Assembly: GCA_963930645.1 (NCBI GenBank)
Contig: CAWVNO010000520.1
Location: forward strand, 1-64,000
Direction: 5' to 3'
Source of the DNA: Salticus scenicus
Taxonomy: Eukaryota > Arthropoda > Arachnida > Araneae > Salticidae
DNA: 64,000 nucleotides
Part shown: piece by piece, positions 24,301 through 37,200 of the stretch
Numbering within the stretch: position 1 is the stretch's first letter
How the letters are laid out: the number at the start of each line of letters is the position of its first letter
The notes under the pieces: model-generated
Told to the model about the DNA's origin: nothing
Databases searched by the model: none
What the model saw: the letters and a program-made list of their open reading frames with translations, nothing else
Position numbers and translations under genes: made by a program

Positions 24301-27300
24301 CGATTCCAAAGCAACTAATAGAGCTTTGCGATCGCAATCACTTCCAGAATCTGCAAAAGATATTCTAGTTTCATAACAGAACAGCAGGGACCTGCCAAAG
24401 TTAAACCATTTGGCCAGGAGAGCCCTTTTATGGAGACTTTGCCCGATTTCGATACCCAAAATTTTTGCGATTTTCACAGAATTTTTTTCAAAAGCCGATT
24501 CCAAAGCAACTAATAGAGCTTTGCGATCGCAATCACTTCCAGAATCTGCCCCACGAAGTCTACTTTCATAACAGAACAGCAGGGACCTGCCAAAGTTAAA
24601 CAATTTGGCCAGGAGAGCCCTTTTATGAAGGCATGTGCTCAATATCGTCGCCAAATTTTTTGGGCGAATTTTACGCCCTCTCATTTTCAAAAGTCGATTC
24701 CAAAGCAACTAATAGAGCTTTGCGATCGCAATCACTTCCAGAATCTGCAAAAGATATTCTAGTTTCATAACAGAACAGCAGGGACCTGCCAAAGTTAAAC
24801 CATTTGGCCAGGAGAGCCCTTTTATGGAGACTTTGCCCGATTTCGATACCCAAAATTTTTGCGATTTTCACAGAATTTTTTTCAAAAGCCGATTCCAAAG
24901 CAACTAATAGAGCTTTGCGATCGCAATCACTTCCAGAATCTGCCCCACGAAGTCTACTTTCATAACAGAACAGCAGGGACCTGCCAAAGTTAAACCATTT
25001 GGCCAGGAGAGCCCTTTTATGAAGGCATGTGCTCAATATCGTCGCCAAATTTTTTGGGCGAATTTTACGCCCTCTCATTTTCAAAAGTCGATTCCAAAGC
25101 AACTAATAGAGCTTTGCGATCGCAATCACTTCCAGAATCTGCAAAAGAAATTCTAGTTTCATAACAGAACAGCAGGGACCTGCCAAAGTTAAACCATTTG
25201 GCCAGGAGAGCCCTTTTATGGAGACTTTGCCCGATTTCGATACCCAAAATTTTTGCGATTTTCACAGAATTTTTTTCAAAAGCCGATTCCAAAGCAACTA
25301 ATAGAGCTTTGCGATCGCAATCACTTCCAGTATCTGCCCCACGAAGTCTACTTTCATAACAGAACAGCAGGGACCTGCCAAAGTTAAACCATTTGGCCAG
25401 GAGAGCCCTTTTATGAAGGCATGTGCTCAATATCGTCGCCAAATTTTTTGGGCGAATTTTACGCCCTCTCATTTTCAAAAGTCGATTCCAAAGCAACTAA
25501 TAGAGCTTTGCGATCGCAATCACTTCCAGAATCTGCAAAAGATATTCTAGTTTCATAACAGAACAGCAGGGACCTGCCAAAGTTAAACCATTTGGCCAGG
25601 AGAGCCCTTTTATGGAGACTTTGCCCGATTTCGATACCCAAAATTTTTGCGATTTTCACAGAATTTTTTTCAAAAGCCGATTCCAAAGCAACTAATAGAG
25701 CTTTGCGATCGCAATCACTTCCAGAATCTGCCCCACGAAGTCTACTTTCATAACAGAACAGCAGGGACCTGCCAAAGTTAAACAATTTGGCCAGGAGAGC
25801 CCTTTTATGAAGGCATGTGCTCAATATCGTCGCCAAATTTTTTGGGCGAATTTTACGCCCTCTCATTTTCAAAAGTCGATTCCAAAGCAACTAATAGGAG
25901 CTTTGCGATCGCAATCACTTCCAGAATCTGCAAAAGATATTCTAGTTCCATAACAGAACAGCAGGGACCTGCCAAAGTTAAACCATTTGGCCAGGAGAGC
26001 CCTTTTATGGAGACTTTGCCCGATTTCGATACCCAAAATTTTTGCGATTTTCACAGAATTTTTTTCAAAAGCCGATTCCAAAGCAACTAATAGAGCTTTG
26101 CGATCGCAATCACTTCCAGAATCTGCCCCACGAAGTCTACTTTCATAACAGAACAGCAGGGACCTGCCAAAGTTAAACCATTTGGCCAGGAGAGCCCTTT
26201 TATGAAGGCATGTGCTCAATATCGTCGCCAAATTTTTTGGGCGAATTTTACGCCCTCTCATTTTCAAAAGTCGATTCCAAAGCAACTAATAGGAGCTTTG
26301 CGATCGCAATCACTTCCAGAATCTGCAAAAGATATTCTAGTTTCATAACAGAACAGCAGGGACCTGCCAAAGTTAAACCATTTGGCCAGGAGAGCCCTTT
26401 TATGGAGACTTTGCCCGATTTCGATACCCAAAATTTTTGCGATTTTCACAGAATTTTTTTCAAAAGCCGATTCCAAAGCAACTAATAGAGCTTTGCGATC
26501 GCAATCACTTCCAGAATCTGCCCCACGAAGTCTACTTTCATAACAAAACAGCAGGGACCTGCCAAAGTTAAACCATTTGGCCAGGAGAGCCCTTTTATGA
26601 AGGCATGTGCTCAATATCGTCGCCAAATTTTTTGGGCGAATTTTACGCCCTCTCATTTTCAAAAGTCGATTCCAAAGCAACTAATAGAGCTTTGCGATCG
26701 CAATCACTTCCAGAATCTGCAAAAGATATTCTAGTTTCATAACAGAACAGCAGGGACCTGCCAAAGTTAAACCATTTGGCCAGGAGAGCCCTTTTATGGA
26801 GACTTTGCCCGATTTCGATACCCAAAATTTTTGCGATTTTCACAGAATTTTTTTCAAAAGCCGATTCCAAAGCAACTAATAGAGCTTTGCGATCGCAATC
26901 ACTTCCAGAATCTGCCCCACGAAGTCTACTTTCATAACAGAACAGCAGGGAACTGCCAAAGTTAAACCATTTGGCCAGGAGAGCCCTTTTATGAAGGCAT
27001 GTGCTCAATATCGTCGCCAAATTTTTTGGGCGAATTTTACGCCCTCTCATTTTCAAAAGTCGATTCCAAAGCAACTAATAGAGCTTTGCGATCGCAATCA
27101 CTTCCAGAATCTGCAAAAGATATTCTAGTTTCATAACAGAACAGCAGGGACCTGCCAAAGTTAAACCATTTGGCCAGGAGAGCCCTTTTATGAAGGCATG
27201 TGCTCAATATCGTCGCCAAATTTTTTGGGCAAATTTTACGCCCTCTCATTTTCAAAAGTCGATTCCAAAGCAACTAATAGAGCTTTGCGATCGCAATCAC

Positions 27301-28250
27301 TTCCAGAATCTGCAAAAGATATTCTAGTTTCATAACAGAACAGCAGGGACCTGCCAAAGTTAAACCATTTGGCCAGGAGAGCCCTTTTATGGAGACTTTG
27401 CCCGATTTCGATACCCAAAATTTTTGCGATTTTCACAGAATTTTTTTCAAAAGCCGATTCCAAAGCAACTAATAGAGCTTTGCGATCGCAATCACTTCCA
27501 GAATCTGCAAAAGATATTCTAGTTTCATAACAGAACAGCAGGGACCTGCCAAAGTTAAACCATTTGGCCAGGAGAGCCCTTTTATGGAGACTTTGCCCGA
27601 TTTCGATACCCAAAATTTTTGCGATTTTCACAGAATTTTTTTCAAAAGCCGATTCCAAAGCAACTAATAGAGCTTTGCGATCGCAATCACTTCCAGAATC
27701 TGCCCCACGAAGTCTACTTTCATAACAGAACAGCAGGGACCTGCCAAAGTTAAACCATTTGGCCAGGAGAGCCCTTTTATGAAGGCATGTGCTCAATATC
27801 GTCGCCAAATTTTTTGGGCGAATTTTACGCCCTCTCATTTTCAAAAGTCGATTCCAAAGCAACTAATAGAGCTTTGCGATCGCAATCACTTCCAGAATCT
27901 GCAAAAGATATTCTAGTTTCATAACAGAACAGCAGGGACCTGCCAAAGTTAAACCATTTGGCCTGGAGAGCCCTTTTATGGAGACTTTGCCCGATTTCGA
28001 TACCCAAAATTTTTGCGATTTTCACAGAATTTTTTTCAAAAGCCGATTCCAAAGCAACTAATAGAGCTTTGCGATCGCAATCACTTCCAGAATCTGCCCC
28101 ACGAAGTCTACTTTCATAACAAAACAGCAGGGACCTGCCAAAGTTAAACCATTTGGCCAGGAGAGCCCTTTTATGAAGGCATGTGCTCAATATCGTCGCC
28201 AAATTTTTTGGGCGAATTTTACGCCCTCTCATTTTCAAAAGTCGATTCCA

Positions 28251-31200
28251 AAGCAACTAATAGAGCTTTGCGATCGCAATCACTTCCAGAATCTGCAAAA
28301 GATATTCTAGTTTCATAACAGAACAGCAGGGACCTGCCAAAGTTAAACCATTTGGCCAGGAGAGCCCTTTTATGGAGACTTTGCCCGATTTCGATACCCA
28401 AAATTTTTGCGATTTTCACAGAATTTTTTTCAAAAGCCGATTCCAAAGCAACTAATAGAGCTTTGCGATCGCAATCACTTCCAGAATCTGCCCCACGAAG
28501 TCTACTTTCATAACAGAACAGCAGGGACCTGCCAAAGTTAAACCATTTGGCCAGGAGAGCCCTTTTATGAAGGCATGTGCTCAATATCGTCGCCAAATTT
28601 TTTGGGCGAATTTTACGCCCTCTCATTTTCAAAAGTCGATTCCAAAGCAACTAATAGAGCTTTGCGATCGCAATCACTTCCAGAATCTGCAAAAGATATT
28701 CTAGTTTCATAACAGAACAGCAGGGACCTGCAAAAGTTAAACCATTTGGCCAGGAGAGCCCTTTTATGGAGACTTTGCCCGATTTCGATACCCAAAATTT
28801 TTGCGATTTTCACAGAATTTTTTTCAAAAGCCGATTCCAAAGCAACTAATAGAGCTTTGCGATCGCAATCACTTCCAGAATCTGCCCCACGAAGTCTACT
28901 TTCATAACAGAACAGCAGGGACCTGCCAAAGTTAAACCATTTGGCCAGGAGAGCCCTTTTATGAAGGCATGTGCTCAATATCGTCGCCAAATTTTTGGGC
29001 GAATTTTACGCCCTCTCATTTTCAAAAGTCGATTCCAAAGCAACTAATAGAGCTTTGCGATCGCAATCACTTCCAGAATCTGCAAAAGATATTCTAGTTT
29101 CATAACAGAACAGCAGGGACCTGCCAAAGTTAAACCATTTGGCCAGGAGAGCCCTTTTATGGAGACTTTGCCCGATTTCGATACCCAAAATTTTTGCGAT
29201 TTTCACAGAATTTTTTTCAAAAGCCGATTCCAAAGCAACTAATAGAGCTTTGCGATCGCAATCACTTCCAGAATCTGCCCCACGAAGTCTACTTTCATAA
29301 CAGAACAGCAGGGACCTGCCAAAGTTAAACCATTTGGCCAGGAGAGCCCTTTTATGAAGGCATGTGCTCAATATCGTCGCCAAATTTTTTGGGCGAATTT
29401 TACGCCCTCTCATTTTCAAAAGTCGATTACAAAGCAACTAATAGAGCTTTGCGATCGCAATCACTTCCAGAATCTGCAAAAGATATTCTAGTTTCATAAC
29501 AGAACAGCAGGGACCTGCCAAAGTTAAACCATTTGGCCAGGAGAGCCCTTTTATGGAGACTTTGCCCGATTTCGATACCCAAAATTTTTGCGATTTTCAC
29601 AGAATTTTTTTCAAAAGCCGATTCCAAAGCAACTAATAGAGCTTTGCGATCGCAATCACTTCCAGAATCTGCCCCACGAAGTCTACTTTCATAACAGAAC
29701 AGCAGGGACCTGCCAAAGTTAAACAATTTGGCCAGGAGAGCCCTTTTATGAAGGCATGTGCTCAATATCGTCGCCAAATTTTTTGGGCGAATTTTACGCC
29801 CTCTCATTTTCAAAAGTCGATTCCAAAGCAACTAATAGAGCTTTGCGATCGCAATCACTTCCAGAATCTGCAAAAGATATTCTAGTTTCATAACAGAACA
29901 GCAGGGACCTGCCAAAGTTAAACCATTTGGCCAGGAGAGCCCTTTTATGGAGACTTTGCCCGATTTCGATACCCAAAATTTTTGCGATTTTCACAGAATT
30001 TTTTTCAAAAGCCGATTCCAAAGCAACTAATAGAGCTTTGCGATCGCAATCACTTCCAGTATCTGCCCCACGAAGTCTACTTTCATAACAGAACAGCAGG
30101 GACCTGCCAAAGTTAAACCATTTGGCCAGGAGAGCCCTTTTATGAAGGCATGTGCTCAATATCGTCGCCAAATTTTTTGGGCGAATTTTACGCCCTCTCA
30201 TTTTCAAAAGTCGATTCCAAAGCAACTAATAGAGCTTTGCGATCGCAATCACTTCCAGAATCTGCAAAAGATATTCTAGTTTCATAACAGAACAGCAGGG
30301 ACCTGCCAAAGTTAAACCATTTGGCCAGGAGAGCCCTTTTATGGAGACTTTGCCCGATTTCGATACCCAAAATTTTTGCGATTTTCACAGAATTTTTTTC
30401 AAAAGCCGATTCCAAAGCAACTAATAGAGCTTTGCGATCGCAATCACTTCCAGAATCTGCCCCACGAAGTCTACTTTCATAACAGAACAGCAGGGACCTG
30501 CCAAAGTTAAACCATTTGGCCAGGAGAGCCCTTTTATGAAGGCATGTGCTCAATATCGTCGCCAAATTTTTTGGGCGAATTTTACGCCCTCTCATTTTCA
30601 AAAGTCGATTCCAAAGCAACTAATAGGAGCTTTGCGATCGCAATCACTTCCAGAATCTGCAAAAAGATATTCTAGTTTCATAACAGAACAGCAGGGACCT
30701 GCCAAAGTTAAACCATTTGGCCAGGAGAGCCCTTTTATGGAGACTTTGCCCGATTTCGATACCCAAAATTTTTGCGATTTTCACAGAATTTTTTTCAAAA
30801 GCCGATTCCAAAGCAACTAATAGAGCTTTGCGATCGCAATCACTTCCAGAATCTGCCCTACGAAGTCTACTTTCATAACAGAACAGCAGGGACCTGCCAA
30901 AGTTAAACCATTTGGCCAGGAGAGCCCTTTTATGAAGGCATGTGCTCAATATCGTCGCCAAATTTTTTGGGCGAATTTTACGCCCTCTCATTTTCAAAAG
31001 TCGATTCCAAAGCAACTAATAGGAGCTTTGCGATCGCAATCACTTCCAGAATCTGCAAAAGATATTCTAGTTTCATAACAGAACAGCAGGGACCTGCCAA
31101 AGTTAAACCATTTGGCCAGAAGAGCCCTTTTATGGAGACTTTGCCCGATTTCGATACCCAAAATTTTTGCGATTTTCACAGAATTTTTTTCAAAAGCCGA

Positions 31201-34200
31201 TTCCAAAGCAACTAATAGAGCTTTGCGATCGCAATCACTTCCAGAATCTGCCCCACGAAGTCTACTTTCATAACAGAACAGCAGGGACCTGCCAAAGTTA
31301 AACCATTTGGCCAGGAGAGCCCTTTTATGAAGGCATGTGCTCAATATCGTCGCCAAATTTTTTGGGCAAATTTTACGCCCTCTCATTTTCAAAAGTCGAT
31401 TCCAAAGCAACTAATAGAGCTTTGCGATCGCAATCACTTCCAGAATCTGCAAAAGATATTCTAGTTTCATAACAGAACAGCAGGGACCTGCCAAAGTTAA
31501 ACCATTTGGCCAGGAGAGCCCTTTTATGGAGACTTTGCCCGATTTCGATACCCAAAATTTTTGCGATTTTCACAGAATTTTTTTCAAAAGCCGATTCCAA
31601 AGCAACTAATAGAGCTTTGCGATCGCAATCACTTCCAGAATCTGCCCCACGAAGTCTACTTTCATAACAGAACAGCAGGGACCTGCCAAAGTTAAACCAT
31701 TTGGCCAGGAGAGCCCTTTTATGAAGGCATGTGCTCAATATCGTCGCCAAATTTTTTGGGCGAATTTTACGCCCTCTCATTTTCAAAAGTCGATTCCAAA
31801 GCAACTAATAGAGCTTTGCGATCGCAATCACTTCCAGAATCTGCAAAAGATATTCTAGTTTCATAACAGAACAGCAGGGACCTGCCAAAGTTAAACCATT
31901 TGGCCAGGAGAGCCCTTTTATGGAGACTTTGCCCGATTTCGATACCCAAAATTTTTGCGATTTTCACAGAATTTTTTTCAAAAGCCGATTCCAAAGCAAC
32001 TAATAGAGCTTTGCGATCGCAATCACTTCCAGAATCTGCCCCACGAAGTCTACTTTCATAACAGAACAGCAGGGACCTGCCAAAGTTAAACCATTTGGCC
32101 AGGAGAGCCCTTTTATGAAGGCATGTGCTCAATATCGTCGCCAAATTTTTTGGGCGAATTTTACGCCCTCTCATTTTCAAAAGTCGATTCCAAAGCAACT
32201 AATAGAGCTTTGCGATCGCAATCACTTCCAGAATCTGCAAAAGATATTCTAGTTTCATAACAGAACAGCAGGGACCTGCCAAAGTTAAACCATTTGGCCA
32301 GGAGAGCCCTTTTATGGAGACTTTGCCCGATTTCGATACCCAAAATTTTTGCGATTTTCACAGAATTTTTTTCAAAAGCCGATTCCAAAGCAACTAATAG
32401 AGCTTTGCGATCGCAATCACTTCCAGAATCTGCCCCACGAAGTCTACTTTCATAACAGAACAGCAGGGACCTGCCAAAGTTAAACCATTTGGCCAGGAGA
32501 GCCCTTTTATGAAGGCATGTGCTCAATATCGTCGCCAAATTTTTTGGGCGAATTTTACGCCCTCTCATTTTCAAAAGTCGATTCCAAAGCAACTAATAGG
32601 AGCTTTGCGATCGCAATCACTTCCAGAATCTGCAAAAGATATTCTAGTTTCATAACAGAACAGCAGGGACCTGCCAAAGTTAAACCATTTGGCCAGGAGA
32701 GCCCTTTTATGGAGACTTTGCCCGATTTCGATACCCAAAATTTTTGCGATTTTCACAGAATTTTTTTCAAAAGCCGATTCCAAAGCAACTAATAGAGCTT
32801 TGCGATCGCAATCACTTCCAGAATCTGCCCCACGAAGTCTACTTTCATAACAGAACAGCAGGGACCTGCCAAAGTTAAACCATTTGGCCAGGAGAGCCCT
32901 TTTATGAAGGCATGTGCTCAATATCGTCGCCAAATTTTTTGGGCGAATTTTACGCCCTCTCATTTTCAAAAGTCGATTCCAAAGCAACTAATAGAGCTTT
33001 GCGATCGCAATCACTTCCAGAATCTGCAAAAGATATTCTAGTTTCATAACAGAACAGCAGGGACCTGCCAAAGTTAAACCATTTGGCCAGGAGAGCCCTT
33101 TTATGGAGACTTTGCCCGATTTCGATACCCAAAATTTTTGCGATTTTCACAGAATTTTTTTCAAAAGCCGATTCCAAAGCAACTAATAGAGCTTTGCGAT
33201 CGCAATCACTTCCAGAATCTGCCCCACGAAGTCTACTTTCATAACAGAACAGCAGGGACCTGCCAAAGTTAAACAATTTGGCCAGGAGAGCCCTTTTATG
33301 AAGGCATGTGCTCAATATCGTCGCCAAATTTTTTGGGCGAATTTTACGCCCTCTCATTTTCAAAAGTCGATTCCAAAGCAACTAATAGAGCTTTGCGATC
33401 GCAATCACTTCCAGAATCTGCAAAAGATATTCTAGTTTCATAACAGAACAGCAGGGACCTGCCAAAGTTAAACCATTTGGCCAGGAGAGCCCTTTTATGG
33501 AGACTTTGCCCGATTTCGATACCCAAAATTTTTGCGATTTTCACAGAATTTTTTTCAAAAGCCGATTCCAAAGCAACTAATAGAGCTTTGCGATCGCAAT
33601 CACTTCCAGAATCTGCCCCACGAAGTCTACTTTCATAACAGAACAGCAGGGACCTGCCAAAGTTAAACCATTTGGCCAGGAGAGCCCTTTTATGAAGGCA
33701 TGTGCTCAATATCGTCGCCAAATTTTTTGGGCGAATTTTACGCCCTCTCATTTTCAAAAGTCGATTCCAAAGCAACTAATAGAGCTTTGCGATCGCAATC
33801 ACTTCCAGAATCTGCAAAAGATATTCTAGTTTCATAACAGAACAGCAGGGACCTGCCAAAGTTAAACCATTTGGCCAGGAGAGCCCTTTTATGGAGACTT
33901 TGCCCGATTTCGATACCCAAAATTTTTGCGATTTTCACAGAATTTTTTTCAAAAGCCGATTCCAAAGCAACTAATAGAGCTTTGCGATCGCAATCACTTC
34001 CAGAATCTGCCCCACGAAGTCTACTTTCATAACAGAACAGCAGGGACCTGCCAAAGTTAAACCATTTGGCCAGGAGAGCCCTTTTATGAAGGCATGTGCT
34101 CAATATCGTCGCCAAATTTTTTGGGCGAATTTTACGCCCTCTCATTTTCAAAAGTCGATTCCAAAGCAACTAATAGAGCTTTGCGATCGCAATCACTTCC

Positions 34201-37200
34201 AGAATCTGCAAAAGATATTCTAGTTTCATAACAGAACAGCAGGGACCTGCCAAAGTTAAACCATTTGGCCAGGAGAGCCCTTTTATGGAGACTTTGCCCG
34301 ATTTCGATACCCAAAATTTTTGCGATTTTCACAGAATTTTTTTCAAAAGCCGATTCCAAAGCAACTAATAGAGCTTTGCGATCGCAATCACTTCCAGAAT
34401 CTGCCCCACGAAGTCTACTTTCATAACAGAACAGCAGGGACCTGCCAAAGTTAAACCATTTGGCCAGGAGAGCCCTTTTATGAAGGCATGTGCTCAATAT
34501 CGTCGCCAAATTTTTTGGGCGAATTTTACGCCCTCTCATTTTCAAAAGTCGATTCCAAAGCAACTAATAGAGCTTTGCGATCGCAATCACTTCCAGAATC
34601 TGCAAAAGATATTCTAGTTTCATAACAGAACAGCAGGGACCTGCCAAAGTTAAACCATTTGGCCAGGAGAGCCCTTTTATGGAGACTTTGCCCGATTTCG
34701 ATACCCAAAATTTTTGCGATTTTCACAGAATTTTTTTCAAAGCCGATTCCAAAGCAACTAATAGAGCTTTGCGATCGCAATCACTTCCAGAATCTGCCCC
34801 ACGAAGTCTACTTTCATAACAGAACAGCAGGGACCTGCCAAAGTTAAACCATTTGGCCAGGAGAGCCCTTTTATGAAGGCATGTGCTCAATATCGTCGCC
34901 AAATTTTTTGGGCGAATTTTACGCCCTCTCATTTTCAAAAGTCGATTCCAAAGCAACTAATAGAGCTTTGCGATCGCAATCACTTCCAGAATCTGCAAAA
35001 GATATTCTAGTTTCATAACAGAACAGCAGGGACCTGCCAAAGTTAAACCATTTGGCCAGGAGAGCCCTTTTATGGAGACTTTGCCCGATTTCGATACCCA
35101 AAATTTTTGCGATTTTCACAGAATTTTTTTCAAAAGCCGATTCCAAAGCAACTAATAGAGCTTTGCGATCGCAATCACTTCCAGAATCTGCCCCACGAAG
35201 TCTACTTTCATAACAGAACAGCAGGGACCTGCCAAAGTTAAACCATTTGGCCAGGAGAGCCCTTTTATGAAGGCATGTGCTCAATATCGTCGCCAAATTT
35301 TTGGGCGAATTTTACGCCCTCTCATTTTCAAAAGTCGATTCCAAAGCAACTAATAGAGCTTTGCGATCGCAATCACTTCCAGAATCTGCAAAAGATATTC
35401 TAGTTTCATAACAGAACAGCAGGGACCTGCCAAAGTTAAACCATTTGGCCAGGAGAGCCCTTTTATGGAGACTTTGCCCGATTTCGATACCCAAAATTTT
35501 TGCGATTTTCACAGAATTTTTTTCAAAAGCCGATTCCAAAGCAACTAATAGAGCTTTGCGATCGCAATCACTTCCAGAATCTGCCCCACGAAGTCTACTT
35601 TCATAACAGAACAGCAGGGACCTGCCAAAGTTAAACAATTTGGCCAGGAGAGCCCTTTTATGAAGGCATGTGCTCAATATCGTCGCCAAATTTTTTGGGC
35701 GAATTTTACGCCCTCTCATTTTCAAAAGTCGATTCCAAAGCAACTAATAGAGCTTTGCGATCGCAATCACTTCCAGAATCTGCAAAAGATATTCTAGTTT
35801 CATAACAGAACAGCAGGGACCTGCCAAAGTTAAACCATTTGGCCAGGAGAGCCCTTTTATGGAGACTTTGCCCGATTTCGATACCCAAAATTTTTGCGAT
35901 TTTCACAGAATTTTTTTCAAAAGCCGATTCCAAAGCAACTAATAGAGCTTTGCGATCGCAATCACTTCCAGAATCTGCCCCACGAAGTCTACTTTCATAA
36001 CAGATCAGCAGGGACCTGCCAAAGTTAAACCATTTGGCCAGGAGAGCCCTTTTATGAAGGCATGTGCTCAATATCGTCGCCAAATTTTTTGGGCGAATTT
36101 TACGCCCTCTCATTTTCAAAAGTCGATTCCAAAGCAACTAATAGAGCTTTGCGATCGCAATCACTTCCAGAATCTGCAAAAGATATTCTAGTTTCATAAC
36201 AGAACAGCAGGGACCTGCAAAAGTTAAACCATTTGGCCAGGAGAGCCCTTTTATGGAGACTTTGCCCGATTTCGATACCCAAAATTTTTGCGATTTTCAC
36301 AGAATTTTTTTCAAAAGCCGATTCCAAAGCAACTAATAGAGCTTTGCGATCGCAATCACTTCCAGAATCTGCCCCACGAAGTCTACTTTCATAACAGAAC
36401 AGCAGGGACCTGCCAAAGTTAAACCATTTGGCCAGGAGAGCCCTTTTATGAAGGCATGTGCTCAATATCGTCGCCAAATTTTTGGGCGAATTTTACGCCC
36501 TCTCATTTTCAAAAGTCGATTCCAAAGCAACTAATAGAGCTTTGCGATCGCAATCACTTCCAGAATCTGCAAAAGATATTCTAGTTTCATAACAGAACAG
36601 CAGGGACCTGCCAAAGTTAAACCATTTGGCCAGGAGAGCCCTTTTATGGAGACTTTGCCCGATTTCGATACCCAAAATTTTTGCGATTTTCACAGAATTT
36701 TTTTCAAAAGCCGATTCCAAAGCAACTAATAGAGCTTTGCGATCGCAATCACTTCCAGAATCTGCCCCACGAAGTCTACTTTCATAACAGAACAGCAGGG
36801 ACCTGCCAAAGTTAAACCATTTGGCCAGGAGAGCCCTTTTATGAAGGCATGTGCTCAATATCGTCGCCAAATTTTTTGGGCGAATTTTACGCCCTCTCAT
36901 TTTCAAAAGTCGATTCCAAAGCAACTAATAGAGCTTTGCGATCGCAATCACTTCCAGAATCTGCAAAAGATATTCTAGTTTCATAACAGAACAGCAGGGA
37001 CCTGCCAAAGTTAAACCATTTGGCCAGGAGAGCCCTTTTATGGAGACTTTGCCCGATTTCGATACCCAAAATTTTTGCGATTTTCACAGAATTTTTTTCA
37101 AAAGCCGATTCCAAAGCAACTAATAGAGCTTTGCGATCGCAATCACTTCCAGAATCTGCCCCACGAAGTCTACTTTCATAACAGAACAGCAGGGACCTGC

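Larger units (their letters stand above)
15834..28250. repeat. Array region 3: mosaic of multi-kb duplications with extra half-units
   Basis: Shared rare variants show that about 16.2-19.6 kb and 23.9-27.3 kb are copies offset by 7,689 bp. About 21.6-23.6 kb and 25.9-28.0 kb are copies offset by 4,336 bp, and 18.3-19.3 kb is related to 21.6-22.6 kb at 3,353 bp. Hybrid halves lie at 19377, 20758, 22730 and 27066, and doubled A halves at 20957, 22929 and 27265. The A-half small ORF has a nonsense codon at 15956-15958. Confidence 0.85.
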
